From: Mesorhizobium_B sp035998495
GTDB lineage: Bacteria > Pseudomonadota > Alphaproteobacteria > Rhizobiales > Rhizobiaceae
Assembly (NCBI GenBank): GCA_035998495.1
Contig: DASYHP010000005.1
Location: 1-64,000 of the forward strand
DNA length: 64,000 nt
Reading direction: 5' to 3'
Under the pieces are notes generated by a model. That model searched no databases. It was not told where the DNA came from and was given only the letters and a program-made list of their open reading frames with translations. The position numbers and the translations under genes are program-made. Shown here piece after piece: positions 33,266 through 41,856 of this stretch (positions are counted from its first letter, which is position 1; every line of letters starts with the position of its first letter).

Positions 33266-34288
33266 TCAGGCCGCCGGGAAAACCTGCGCGCGGACCACGG
33301 ACACATAGCCGCGGTCGCCCACCGCCCCCTGCCAGTCGGGCGGAGTGTCGATCTCCAGGACTTCCCCGCTCTCGCTCGCGGCGATCAGGCGGCGGCCGCC
33401 GGGGCGATCGAGGATGCGGGCGATGCGCGCCGGCACGCCGGGCGCCTGCCCGCGCCATTCGAGGTCGCCGGGGCGGGCGAGCAGTTCGGACGGGCCATCG
33501 GGCGCCTGTGGCGCGGGAACGGTGTAGCCGGCCAACTGCGCCGCGCCGTTGCGCACAACGGCCGGGAGACGGTTGGTGTCGCCCAAGAACGTCATCACGA
33601 AGCGGGAGTTCGGGTGCCGGCTGACCTCCTCGGGCGTTCCGGTCTGCACGATCCGGCCCTCGTTGAGGATGACCACGCGGTCGGCGAGATCGAGCGCCTC
33701 CTCCTGGTCGTGGGTGACGAACAAAGTGGTGATGCCGAGCTCGTCGTGGATCTCGCGCAGCCAGCGGCGGAGATCGCGGCGCACATTGGCGTCGAGCGCC
33801 CCGAAGGGCTCGTCGAGCAGCAGCACCTGCGGATCGACCGCGAGCGCGCGGGCGAGCGCCACGCGCTGGCGCTGACCGCCGGAAATCTGGCCGGGAAAGC
33901 GACCGCCCAGGCCATCGAGCCGCATCAGGCGCAGGAGCTCGTTCACACGCCGGTCGAGTTCCGGCTTGGGCCGCTTGCGCTTGGAGACCTTGATGCCGAA
34001 GCCGATGTTCTCGGCCACCGTCATGTGGGGGAAGAGCGCATAGTTCTGGAACACGAAGCCGACGCCGCGCCGGGCCACGGGGATCAGCGTCGCGTCGGTC
34101 TGATCGAAGAAAATCCTGCCGCCGTCGGCATATTCGAGGCCGGCGATCATGCGCAGGATCGTCGTCTTGCCCGAGCCCGACGGCCCGAGCAGCGCCACCA
34201 GCTCGCCGCTCGCGATCTCGAGCGACACGCCGCGCACGGCGCGAAAGGTGTCGAAGGTCTTCACCACATCGTCGAGGCGGATCTTCAC
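33266..34288 (-). CDS. cysA: sulfate/thiosulfate ABC transporter ATP-binding protein
   Basis: The ATPase of the sulfate importer. The 340-residue protein has Walker A GPSGSGKTT, FQNYALFPHM, signature ISGGQRQRVALARAL, Walker B LLLDEPFGALD and THDQEEALDLADRV, then a CysA-type regulatory C-terminus. GTG 34288 overlaps the cysW stop (GTGA); upstream in-frame sequence is cysW antisense-frame noise. It is the last gene of the sbp-cysT-cysW-cysA set. It converges on the phosphatase gene with only 7 bp between stops. Confidence 0.92.
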   Translation of the reverse strand: MKIRLDDVVKTFDTFRAVRGVSLEIASGELVALLGPSGSGKTTILRMIAGLEYADGGRIFFDQTDATLIPVARRGVGFVFQNYALFPHMTVAENIGFGIKVSKRKRPKPELDRRVNELLRLMRLDGLGGRFPGQISGGQRQRVALARALAVDPQVLLLDEPFGALDANVRRDLRRWLREIHDELGITTLFVTHDQEEALDLADRVVILNEGRIVQTGTPEEVSRHPNSRFVMTFLGDTNRLPAVVRNGAAQLAGYTVPAPQAPDGPSELLARPGDLEWRGQAPGVPARIARILDRPGGRRLIAASESGEVLEIDTPPDWQGAVGDRGYVSVVRAQVFPAA

Positions 34289-35193
34289 GGCTTCATCTCC
34301 GCGGAGGCGGGCTTGAGGACGGGCGCGGGCGGGCCCGAAAGGTGACGACGGCGGGCCGCGCGGCCGGCGCCCTGGCGCTCCAAGGCGACCTTGGCGACCA
34401 GCGTGACCACGGCGAGGAGCGCCAGGATCGAGGCGGCCGCAAAGGAGCCGGCGGTCTGGTAGTCCTGGTAGAGCAGCTCGATATGCAGCGGCAGCGTGTT
34501 GGTCTGGCCGCGGATGTTGCCGGAAACCACCGAGACCGCGCCGAACTCGCCCATCACCCGCGCATTGCAGAGCACGACGCCGTAGAGCAGCGCCCAGCGC
34601 ACATTGGGCAGCGTCACCGACCGGAAGGTGCGCCAGCCCGACGCGCCGAGCGAGGTCGCCGCCTCCTCCAGGTCGCGCCCCTGCGCCTGCATGAGCGGGA
34701 TCAGCTCGCGGGCGACGAAGGGCGCGGTCACGAACATGGACGCCATAACGATGCCGGGCAGGGCGAAGACGATCTTGAGCCCTGCGCTTTCGAGCCAAGG
34801 GCCGAACAGGCCCTGCAGGCCATAGACGAAGAGATAGGCGACGCCCGCCACGATGGGCGAGATGGAGAACGGGATCTCGATCAGCACCAGCAGGAAGCGG
34901 CGGCCCCGAAAATCGAACTTGGTGATGGCCCAGGCCGCGGCGATGCCGAACAGCGTGTTGAGCGGCACGGCGATCAGCGCCACCGTAACGGTGAGCAGGA
35001 TGGCGTGTCTCGTGTCGGGGTCGGCGATGGTGCTGGCGTAGACGGACGCGCCGTCGCGAAACGCTTCCACGGCGATCACGGCGAGCGGCGCGACGATCAC
35101 GAGCAGGGTGAGGACGAGCACGAAGCCGATCAGCGACCATCTGACGATCGGGCTGTCGCCGACGCGCGGCGGGCGGGAGCGGTGAGAGGTCAT
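34285..35193 (-). CDS. cysW: sulfate ABC transporter permease CysW
   Basis: One of two inner-membrane channel subunits for sulfate/thiosulfate uptake, 302 residues. Predicted helices begin with LIGFVLVLTLLVIVAPLAVI, and the ATPase-coupling loop is EEAATSLGASGWRTFRSV. The segments FSISPIVAGVAYLFVYG and NARVMGEFGAVSVVSG are characteristic of CysW. ATG 35193 gives the normal length. It is separated from the upstream cysT by about 270 bp filled by a large palindromic repeat, and its stop overlaps cysA. Confidence 0.92.
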   Translation of the reverse strand: MTSHRSRPPRVGDSPIVRWSLIGFVLVLTLLVIVAPLAVIAVEAFRDGASVYASTIADPDTRHAILLTVTVALIAVPLNTLFGIAAAWAITKFDFRGRRFLLVLIEIPFSISPIVAGVAYLFVYGLQGLFGPWLESAGLKIVFALPGIVMASMFVTAPFVARELIPLMQAQGRDLEEAATSLGASGWRTFRSVTLPNVRWALLYGVVLCNARVMGEFGAVSVVSGNIRGQTNTLPLHIELLYQDYQTAGSFAAASILALLAVVTLVAKVALERQGAGRAARRRHLSGPPAPVLKPASAEMKP

Positions 35194-35261
35194 GCGAGGC
35201 TCCCTCTCGTCGCGGAGCGGATCGCCGATTGCGTGCCTGCGAGGAATGGCGCGGGCCTTTC

Positions 35262-35426
35262 GACCCCCACTCCGGCCCTTCGGGCCACCTCTCCCCCGAT
35301 CGACGGGGGAGAGGAAGCCCCGGTCGCAACCGTTGTGCTCGCTTTGGCGAAGCTTGCGCCGTTCCTCTCCCCCGTCGATCGGGGGAGAGGTGGCTCGGCG
35401 TGAAGCGCCGAGACGGAGTGGGGGTC
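35262..35426. repeat. large palindromic repeat between cysT and cysW
   Basis: An outer perfect 13-bp inverted repeat (GACCCCCACTCCG at 35262-35274 and its complement at 35414-35426) encloses a perfect 31-bp inverted repeat (35285-35315 and 35363-35393) built of two CTCCCCC...GGGGGAG hairpins. The organisation is that of rhizobial-type intergenic palindromic elements, and the cores resemble the element within cobG. In mRNA it would fold into strong stem-loops inside the cys operon. No open frame of interest lies in it. Confidence 0.85.
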
Positions 35427-35463
35427 GATCAACGGAACATCCGCAAGTCCTGCCCGCATCACG

Positions 35464-36285
35464 TCACCCCCTCGCCGTGTAGCGCAGGGCGCGGGTCTGC
35501 AGAGCGTTGGTGACGGCGAGCATCACGAAGGCGGCGAACAGCATGACGGAGGCGATCGCGGCCGCGGCGCGGTAATTGTACTCCTCCAGCCGGATGAAGA
35601 CGAGGAGCGCCGTGATCTCCGTCTCGAAGGGCTGGTTGCCGGCGATGAAGATGATGGCGCCGAACTCGCCGAGCGAGCGGGCGAAGGACAGCGACGCGCC
35701 GGCCAAAATCGCCGGCTTGAGGAGGGGCAGGATCACCTTCCGCGCGATCGTCAGGCCGCCTGCGCCGAGCGACTGGGCGGCCTCCTCGATCGAGGGGTCC
35801 ACGTCCTCCAGCACAGGTTGCACGGTGCGGACGATGAAGGGCAGGCTCGTGAAGGCCATAGCGACCGCGATGCCGAACCAGGAATAGGCGCCCTTGACGC
35901 CGATCGACGCCAAAGGCGCGCCGAGCCAGCCATTGGGGCCGAGCAGGGCGGCGAGCGAGATGCCGGCGACCGCCGTGGGCAGCGCGAAGGGCAGGTCCAC
36001 GAGCGCGTCCACGAGCCGCCGGCCCGGAAAATCGTAGCGGACCAGAACCCAGGCCATGGCCAGGCCGAAGACGAGGTTGAAGAGCGTGGCGGCGGCGGCG
36101 GCGGAGACGGTCACGCGATAGCTCGCCACCGCGCGCTCGGAGGACACGATGCGCCAGTACTCCTCCGGGCCGACGCTCGCGGCCATCAGGATCAGCGCGC
36201 CCAGCGGCAAGAGCACGATCAGGGACATGTAGAGGAGCGTCACGCCCAGTGTGAGCGGCAGCCCCGGCAGGACGCGACGTTTCAC
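35464..36285 (-). CDS. cysT: sulfate ABC transporter permease CysT
   Basis: The other sulfate channel subunit (CysT/CysU), 273 residues from GTG 36285; TTG 36291 would add two codons. It has six predicted helices starting with LTLGVTLLYMSLIVLLPLG, the coupling loop EEAAQSLGAGGLTIARKV and the conserved RSLGEFGAIIFIAGN that distinguishes this subunit. It follows the binding-protein gene by about 90 bp. The repeat element lies downstream, before cysW. Confidence 0.92.
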   Translation of the reverse strand: MKRRVLPGLPLTLGVTLLYMSLIVLLPLGALILMAASVGPEEYWRIVSSERAVASYRVTVSAAAAATLFNLVFGLAMAWVLVRYDFPGRRLVDALVDLPFALPTAVAGISLAALLGPNGWLGAPLASIGVKGAYSWFGIAVAMAFTSLPFIVRTVQPVLEDVDPSIEEAAQSLGAGGLTIARKVILPLLKPAILAGASLSFARSLGEFGAIIFIAGNQPFETEITALLVFIRLEEYNYRAAAAIASVMLFAAFVMLAVTNALQTRALRYTARG

Positions 36286-36378
36286 GCGCAAGTCTCGCGT
36301 TCAAGGACAAACGGAGCGCGGGCTTTGAAACCGTGCTCCGCGAAAAGCAATGTAAAGCGGAGGGACGCGCCGGGAAGC

Positions 36379-37356
36379 TCAGCGCTCACCGAACAAGCGG
36401 TCGAGCGTGCCGCCGGACGCGAAGTGCTCCTCCTGCACCTTGTCCCAGCCGCCGAACGCCTCCTCCACCGTCACGAGCCGCAGCTCGGGGAATTCGGCCT
36501 TGAATTCGGCGGCCACGCTCGGCTCGTTCACACGGTGGCCGTGCTCGGCGGCGATGCGCTGGCCCTCGGGCGTATAGAGGAAATCAAGATAGGATTTTGC
36601 GACCTCGCGCGTGCCGCGCTTATCCGCCACGCGGTCCACGATGGCCACCGGGAACTCGCCGAGCACGCTGACCGAGGGCACGACAAGCTCGTATTTGTCC
36701 GCGCCGTATTCCTTCGCGATGCCACGGGTTTCGGCCTCGAAGGTGATGAGAACATCGCCGATGCCGCGTTCCACGAAAGTGGTGGTGGCGCCACGGCCTC
36801 CCGTGTCGAACACCGGCACGTTGTCGAAGAGTTTTTTGACGAACTCCTCGACCTTGGCGGGATCGTCGTTGAAGGCCTCCTTGGCGTAGGCGGTCGCGGC
36901 CAGATAGGTGTAGCGAGCATTGCCCGACGTCTTCGGGTTGGGGAAGATCACAGACACGTCGTCGCGCACAAGATCGCCCCAGTCCTTGATGTTCTTGGGG
37001 TTGCCGGCCCGCACCAAGAAGGAGGGCAGCGAATAGAAGGGCGAGGACTGGTTGGGGAACTCGCTCTGCCAGTCCTCGGACACCGCGCCGTTCTGGACCA
37101 GGAAGTTGATGTCGGGAACCTGGTTGAAGGTGACCACATCCGCCTCAAGCCCTTCCACGATGGAGCGCGCCTGCTTGGACGTGCCGGCATGGGACTGGTC
37201 CACCGTGATGTCCGGGTTCTTGGCGGTGAAGGCTTGGTTGACGGCGGCGAAAAGCTCGCGGCCGATGTCGTAGGACGCGTTGAGGATGGTTTCGGCCTGG
37301 GCCGGCGCGGCAAGCGTCGCGGCAAGCGCGGCCGCGGCAAGAAATCGTTTCAACAT
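36379..37356 (-). CDS. sbp: sulfate-binding protein
   Basis: The periplasmic sulfate receptor, 325 residues. A signal peptide of about 21 residues (MLKRFLAAAALAATLAAPAQA) precedes ETILNASYDIGRELF. The sulfate-binding family signatures NASYDIGRE, DQSHAGTSKQA and PNPKTSGNARYTYL are all present. First gene of the transporter unit. Thiosulfate-binding CysP is the alternative, but the overall pattern fits Sbp. Regulation by a CysB-like factor is expected; a palindrome upstream (37460-37490) is a candidate site. Confidence 0.92.
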   Translation of the reverse strand: MLKRFLAAAALAATLAAPAQAETILNASYDIGRELFAAVNQAFTAKNPDITVDQSHAGTSKQARSIVEGLEADVVTFNQVPDINFLVQNGAVSEDWQSEFPNQSSPFYSLPSFLVRAGNPKNIKDWGDLVRDDVSVIFPNPKTSGNARYTYLAATAYAKEAFNDDPAKVEEFVKKLFDNVPVFDTGGRGATTTFVERGIGDVLITFEAETRGIAKEYGADKYELVVPSVSVLGEFPVAIVDRVADKRGTREVAKSYLDFLYTPEGQRIAAEHGHRVNEPSVAAEFKAEFPELRLVTVEEAFGGWDKVQEEHFASGGTLDRLFGER

Positions 37357-37459
37357 GAGGGTGTTCCTTTGTCCCGGAGGGCCGGTCGGGAAGATAACGG
37401 AGCGTGGACCATCGCCACGAGGCAGCGCAGCCCGCGAGTACGCAAGGGCACTAGGAAAA

Positions 37460-37490
37460 ATGTTCTTGAAGCGCGGCTCTGCTAGAACAT
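37460..37490. promoter_or_regulatory. inverted repeat upstream of sbp
   Basis: A perfect 7-bp inverted repeat, ATGTTCT (37460-37466) and AGAACAT (37484-37490), 17 nt apart, lies about 100 bp upstream of the sulfate-binding-protein start and just past the ModE-like stop. It could be an operator for sulfate or stress control, or chance. No known factor was matched. Confidence 0.3.
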
Positions 37491-37498
37491 GGTTTCAG

Positions 37499-37840
37499 TC
37501 ACGCGGCTTTCACCTCCGCCTGAAGCGCCGCCATGTGGTGAGCGCTTGCGGACTGTGCGGCAGATTCGATGGCCCGGAACCGGCTGACCACCGCATGGCC
37601 AGCGGTCGTCAGCGCCGCGCCGCCGCCGCGCTTGCCGCCGGGCCGGGCGGCGACCACCGGCTTGCCGAAGAGCCCGTTCATCTCCTCCACAAGATCCCAG
37701 GCGTGCTTGTAGGACATGTCCATGGCCCGCGCGGCGGCTGAAATGGAGCCGAGCCGCGCGATGCCTTCCAGAAGCTCGACCTTGCCCGGGCCGATCCGGC
37801 CGCCGGGATCGAGATTGATGCGCAGGCTGAGCGAGGGCAT
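37499..37840 (-). CDS. ModE-like winged-helix regulator lacking the molybdate-binding domain
   Basis: A 113-residue protein equal to the N-terminal DNA-binding half of ModE. It has the LysR-like helix-turn-helix LEGIARLGSISAAARAMDMSYKHAW, followed by LVEEMNGLFGKPVV and GGAALTTAG. The C-terminal TOBE/MOP repeats that bind molybdate in full ModE are missing. Such short versions occur in alphaproteobacteria, so this need not be a broken gene. It is the last gene after modA-modB-modC on the minus strand, 42 bp past modC. It may bind the Mo-box upstream of modA, with metal sensing supplied by another protein, but this is inferred. Confidence 0.82.
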   Translation of the reverse strand: MPSLSLRINLDPGGRIGPGKVELLEGIARLGSISAAARAMDMSYKHAWDLVEEMNGLFGKPVVAARPGGKRGGGAALTTAGHAVVSRFRAIESAAQSASAHHMAALQAEVKAA

Positions 37841-37882
37841 CGCGTCCTCCGGTGCGAAGCGGGTTGTTCGCCGGCAAGAGTA

Positions 37883-38977
37883 TCAGGCCGGCGCGCTCGC
37901 GCCGAGACGGCCGAAGCTCGCGGACTTCACCACGGCGAACAGGTCGCGGCCCGGCCTGACGCCGAGCGCCTCGACGGAAAGGCGGGTCACCAGCGCGACG
38001 AGCCGGTCGCCGCCGCAGTCGAGCGTCACGCGGGCCTCGGGTCCCGCGGCCGCTTCCACCTCCACGACGCGGCCGGCCAGGATGTTGTTGGCGCTGAGGC
38101 CGTTCGGTCGTTCGGTGGCGATCATCACGTCCCGCGCGCGGACCCGAAGCCGGACGGATGCGCCCGGCGGGAAGGGACCGCCCGCAAGCCGCCACTCGCC
38201 GCCCCGCGAGCGGAACAGGCCAAGGCCGTGAGCGTCGGCGGGCCCGACATAAAGGGCCTCGATCAACGCGCCGCCTTCGCGGCGTTCGTCGAGCGGGAGA
38301 AGATCGAGCCTCTCCAGAACCGCGGCGGCGGGGCCGGTCGCCGTCACGCGTCCGGCGTCGAGCACGACCACGTCGGTGGCGAGCCGCGCGACCTCGGCCA
38401 CCGAGTGGCTGACATAAACGATGGGAACGCCCGTCTCGTCGCGCAACCGCTCGACATAGGGGAAGATCTCGTTCTTGCGGCGCTCGTCGAGCGAGGCGAA
38501 GGGCTCGTCCATCAGAAGCAGCCTTGGGCTCGCCATCAGCGCCCGGCCGATCGCCACCCGGCTCCGTTCTCCGCCGGACAGGCCCGCCGGACGGCGATCG
38601 AGCAGATGCCCGATGCCGAGCAGATCGACCACCGCTCCCTCCTCTGCCCACCGTTCGGCCCGCGGCGCGAAAAAGCGGCCGTAGCGGAGGTTCTGTCGAA
38701 CCGTGAGATGCGGAAACAGCCGCGCATCCTGGAAGACATAGCCGATGCGGCGGCGGTGGGGCGGCAGGAACACGCCCTGAATTCGATCCGCCAGAACCCG
38801 GCCGCCCGCGGCGATGCGGCCCTGGTCGGGCACCAGGATGCCGCCGATCAGGTTGACGAGAGTGGTTTTCCCGGAGCCGGACGCGCCGAACAGGGCGGTG
38901 AGGCTGCCCGCGGTCTCGAAGGCGGCTACGAGCGCGAACGCGCCTTGCCGGAATGACACATTCACAAGAAGGCTCAT
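37883..38977 (-). CDS. modC: molybdate ABC transporter ATP-binding protein
   Basis: The ATPase of the molybdate importer, 364 residues: Walker A FGASGSGKTT, YVFQDARLFPHL, signature LSGGERSRVAIGRAL, Walker B LLLMDEPFASLD and VSHSVAEVARLA, then a C-terminal TOBE domain (RVRARDVMIATERP, NILAGRVVEVE) that is typical of ModC and may sense molybdate. ATG 38977 overlaps the modB stop (ATGA). It is followed by the ModE-like gene. Confidence 0.93.
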   Translation of the reverse strand: MSLLVNVSFRQGAFALVAAFETAGSLTALFGASGSGKTTLVNLIGGILVPDQGRIAAGGRVLADRIQGVFLPPHRRRIGYVFQDARLFPHLTVRQNLRYGRFFAPRAERWAEEGAVVDLLGIGHLLDRRPAGLSGGERSRVAIGRALMASPRLLLMDEPFASLDERRKNEIFPYVERLRDETGVPIVYVSHSVAEVARLATDVVVLDAGRVTATGPAAAVLERLDLLPLDERREGGALIEALYVGPADAHGLGLFRSRGGEWRLAGGPFPPGASVRLRVRARDVMIATERPNGLSANNILAGRVVEVEAAAGPEARVTLDCGGDRLVALVTRLSVEALGVRPGRDLFAVVKSASFGRLGASAPA

Positions 38978-39672
38978 GCCGCGTGCAGCCGGCGGTCGAT
39001 GCGGCGGGCCAGCGCCTCGGACAGGAGCAGCGCGCCCATCGAGACGGCGATCGAGACGAGCGTCAGCCGCAGCGCGCCGGCGTCCCCGCCCGGCACCTGG
39101 GTGAAGGTGTAGATGGCCGAAGGCAGGGTCTGCGTCTCGCCGGGGATGTTGGAGACGAAGGTGATGGTCGCGCCGAACTCGCCCATGGCCTTGGCGAAGC
39201 TAAGCACCATGCCCGCGAGCACGCCGGGCAGGGCGAGCGGCAGGGTGACGGTGAGGAGCACCCAGGCCTGCGATGCGCCCAACGTGCCGGCTGCGGCCTC
39301 CAGCCTTGTGTCCACCGCCTCGACCGACAGCCGCATGGCGCGCACCATCAGGGGAAAACCCATCACGGCGCAGGCGAGCGCGGCGCCCGTCCAGCGGAAG
39401 GAGAAGACGATCCCGGCTTCGGCCAAGAGGCTGCCGAGCGGCCCGCGGCGGCCGAAGGCAAGCAGAAGCAGGTAGCCCGTCACGACGGGCGGAATGATCA
39501 GGGGCAGGTGGACGAGGCCGTTCAGCAACGCCTTGCCGGGAAAATGCTTTCGCGCGAGCAGATAGGCGATCGCGAGGCCGGGAAGCAGGCTGCCGAGCGT
39601 GGCCCATGTCGCCACCCTGAGCGACAGGCGCACGGCCTGCCACTCCTCCGGCGAAAGCTCCCACCACCCCAT
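38974..39672 (-). CDS. modB: molybdate ABC transporter permease
   Basis: The channel subunit, 232 residues with about five or six helices. The N-terminus is short (MGWWELSPEEWQAVRLSLRV), and the conserved PGKALLNGLVHLPLIIPPVVTG and the coupling segment LEAAAGTLGASQAWVLLTV identify ModB. KAMGEFGATITFVSNIPG matches the family's later helix. It overlaps modC by 4 bp and follows modA by 55 bp. Confidence 0.93.
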   Translation of the reverse strand: MGWWELSPEEWQAVRLSLRVATWATLGSLLPGLAIAYLLARKHFPGKALLNGLVHLPLIIPPVVTGYLLLLAFGRRGPLGSLLAEAGIVFSFRWTGAALACAVMGFPLMVRAMRLSVEAVDTRLEAAAGTLGASQAWVLLTVTLPLALPGVLAGMVLSFAKAMGEFGATITFVSNIPGETQTLPSAIYTFTQVPGGDAGALRLTLVSIAVSMGALLLSEALARRIDRRLHAA

Positions 39673-39727
39673 CCCGTTCCGCCCCCGAGTACCCCGTCTG
39701 AACCCTGCCAGAGGCGCCAGCCCGGCG

Positions 39728-40513
39728 CTAGTTCACGGCGCTCGGCGCGAGAACGGAGAAGCCTTGTTCCTCGAACACGGCCTCCGCTTTGGGAGATTTC
39801 AGGCAATCCAGGAACTTGCTGGCCGCCTCCGACCGGGCTTCGGCGAGTTCAGCCACGGGATAGACGATCGGCGGGTGGCTGTTCTCGGGGAACGCGCCGA
39901 TCACTTTCACACCCGGCTCGGCGCGGGCGTCGGTCGCATAGACGATGCCGAGTGCCGCCTCGCCAGCGCTGACGAGCCTCAGCGCCGCCCGCACGTTCTC
40001 GGCCTGGGCGAGCCTGCCTTCCACCGCCGGCCAGACGCCCAGCGACTCCAGCGCGGCCTTGCCGTACTTGCCGGCAGGCACGGCCTGAACGTCCGCGATC
40101 GCAAGACGGCCCTCGCCAAGCGCGCCGGCAAGGTCGAAATCCGGGCCGATCGCGAGGGTCACATCCCGATTGGCCGGCGCGACCAGGACGATGCGGTTGC
40201 CTAGAAGCGAGGTTTCCGTCTCCTTTTTCGTGAGGTTCCGCTCGCTGAGATAGCGCATCCAGTCGAGATCGGCGGAGAAGAAGATGTCGGCCGGCGCGCC
40301 TTGCTCGATCTGCTTGGCGAGCGCGGAGCTGGCGGCATAGGAGATGGTGACAGGGCCGCCCACCTCCGCCTCGCAAGCCGCGTTCACCGCGTCCAACGCG
40401 TTCTTGAGGCTCGCCGCCGCGAACACCACCGGCCCTTCCTGGGCGCCCGCCGCCCCGGCCCATGCTGCCGATGCCACCATGGCGACAACGACTTGTCTCA
40501 TCCAACGACCCAT
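39728..40513 (-). CDS. modA: molybdate-binding protein
   Basis: The periplasmic molybdate receptor, 261 residues. The signal peptide ends near WAGAAGAQ; the mature protein begins EGPVVFAAASLKNALDAV with the oxyanion-binding Ser in AAASL. Later segments SYAASSALAKQIEQGAPADI and DAGEAALGIVYATDA-like sequence match ModA. ATG 40513 follows a good ribosome-binding site (GAGAGGGGAA) and was chosen over GTG 40537. A Mo-box palindrome lies 35 bp upstream, so the operon is probably repressed when molybdate is plentiful. Confidence 0.9.
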   Translation of the reverse strand: MGRWMRQVVVAMVASAAWAGAAGAQEGPVVFAAASLKNALDAVNAACEAEVGGPVTISYAASSALAKQIEQGAPADIFFSADLDWMRYLSERNLTKKETETSLLGNRIVLVAPANRDVTLAIGPDFDLAGALGEGRLAIADVQAVPAGKYGKAALESLGVWPAVEGRLAQAENVRAALRLVSAGEAALGIVYATDARAEPGVKVIGAFPENSHPPIVYPVAELAEARSEAASKFLDCLKSPKAEAVFEEQGFSVLAPSAVN

Positions 40514-40547
40514 CGGTTTCCCCTCTCGCTGCGTCACGCATAAGCGT

Positions 40548-40565
40548 TATATTCAAACGAATATA
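40548..40565. promoter_or_regulatory. Mo-box (ModE-type operator) upstream of modA
   Basis: A perfect 7-bp inverted repeat TATATTC-AAAC-GAATATA within CGTTATATTC...GAATATAGC resembles the ModE consensus of CGTTATAT followed by its inverse. It is 35 bp upstream of the modA ATG, suitable for repression, and lies between modA and the divergent FIST gene. Confidence 0.75.
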
Positions 40566-40684
40566 GCTTGAGAAGGGGGGAGCTCGCGCGGTGACCCAGC
40601 CGTGACCGCCGCCCCTTGCCGACGCGGCGAAGGACTGGGATATTGGGGTTGCGGCCGCCAGCGCCGCGAGGGAGGAACGCCCTG

Positions 40685-41854
40685 GTGACCTGCGGTCGCA
40701 CGGCCTACGCCTGCGGCATCGTCGCGCTGCATGGGAGCGATCTGTCCGTGAACGATTTCGCGGCCGCTATAGGCAGGGAAGCGCTTGCGGCGGAGGCCTC
40801 GTTCGCCTCGATCTTCTTTTCCCATGAGTTCTGCGAGGCCCCGCATCTCGCCGAGGCGTTGCGCCGCAACGCGCCGGGGCTGCGCTATGCGGCCTGCTCG
40901 ACGGCCGGCGAGGTCTCGCCCGACGGCTATGCCGCCGGCCACATCCTGGCCGTGCTGTTTTCCGACGCCCGTTTCGCCGTCAAGGCCACCATGTTCGATG
41001 CGCTGGGCTCGCGCAGCATGGACGATATGGCGGCGCGCGTGGCCGAGCTGCGGCGCGAGGCCGAGGCTTGCGACGGCGCCGGGCGGGGCTCGCTCTTCGC
41101 CCTGCTCCTGATCGATGGGCTTTCGCGCGCCGAGGAGGCCGTCACCTCGGCGCTTCACTGGGGCCTCGACGACATCCCGCTCGTGGGCGGCTCGGCCGGC
41201 GACGACCTGCGCTTCGAGAAGACGACCCTGATCCTGGACGGCAGGACGGCCAGCGACGCGGCGATCCTGATGCTGGTGCGCTCCCAGGTGCCGTTCCAGG
41301 TGTTCAAGACCGACAACTTCGTGCCGACCAGCCGCAAGCTCGTGGTCACGGAGTCCAACCCGGACGCAAGGCGGGTCGTCGAGTTCAACGCCGAACCCGC
41401 CGCCCAGGCCTATGCCGAGGCGATCGGGATCGACCCGCAGACGCTGGGTCCGATGAGCTTCGCATCCCATCCCGTGGTGGTGCGGGTGGGCGGCGAATAT
41501 TACTGCCGCTCCATCCAGAAGGTGCATCCCGACGGGTCGCTCACCTTCTTTTGCGCCATCGACAACGGCGTGGTGCTGACGGTGGCCCAGCCCAAGGGCA
41601 TGGTGGAGTCCACGCGCGACAAGCTCCTCGCGATCGGCGATCGGCTCGGAGGAATCGATCTCGTTCTGGGCTTCGACTGCGTGCTGCGGCGGCTCGACGC
41701 CGAGAATCGGCAAAGCTTCCGCACGATCTCGCAGCTCTATCGCGACAATCGGGTGATCGGCTTCGGCACCTATGGTGAGCAGTTCCGGTCCATGCATCTC
41801 AACCAGACGCTGACCGGAATCGCCTTCGGGCGCGCGGCGGAAGCGGCGGAATAG
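40685..41854 (+). CDS. FIST-domain sensor protein (NosP-like)
   Basis: A 389-residue cytoplasmic protein with FIST_N (about residues 25-215) and FIST_C (about 220-360) domains. The FIST_N region has RRNAPGLRYAACSTAGEVS and IPLVGGSAGDDLRFE; the FIST_C region has CAIDNGVVLTVAQPKGMV and LVLGFDCVLRRLD. GTG 40685 was chosen because GAGGGAGG precedes it; the open frame begins at 40616. FIST proteins paired with a NahK-like kinase include NosP, a haem-based nitric-oxide sensor. The kinase follows 2 bp later. Haem binding here is untested, and amino acids are another proposed FIST ligand. Confidence 0.85.
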   Translation: MTCGRTAYACGIVALHGSDLSVNDFAAAIGREALAAEASFASIFFSHEFCEAPHLAEALRRNAPGLRYAACSTAGEVSPDGYAAGHILAVLFSDARFAVKATMFDALGSRSMDDMAARVAELRREAEACDGAGRGSLFALLLIDGLSRAEEAVTSALHWGLDDIPLVGGSAGDDLRFEKTTLILDGRTASDAAILMLVRSQVPFQVFKTDNFVPTSRKLVVTESNPDARRVVEFNAEPAAQAYAEAIGIDPQTLGPMSFASHPVVVRVGGEYYCRSIQKVHPDGSLTFFCAIDNGVVLTVAQPKGMVESTRDKLLAIGDRLGGIDLVLGFDCVLRRLDAENRQSFRTISQLYRDNRVIGFGTYGEQFRSMHLNQTLTGIAFGRAAEAAE

Positions 41855-41856
41855 TT

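Noticed and set aside
33266..35329. Apparent 687-residue CysW-CysA fusion
   Set aside because: The upstream half is another frame of cysW; the CysA protein starts at a GTG overlapping the cysW stop, and CysW is intact in its own frame.
35818..37485. 555-codon plus-strand frame antisense to cysT and sbp
   Set aside because: Shadow of two well-recognised transport genes on the minus strand.
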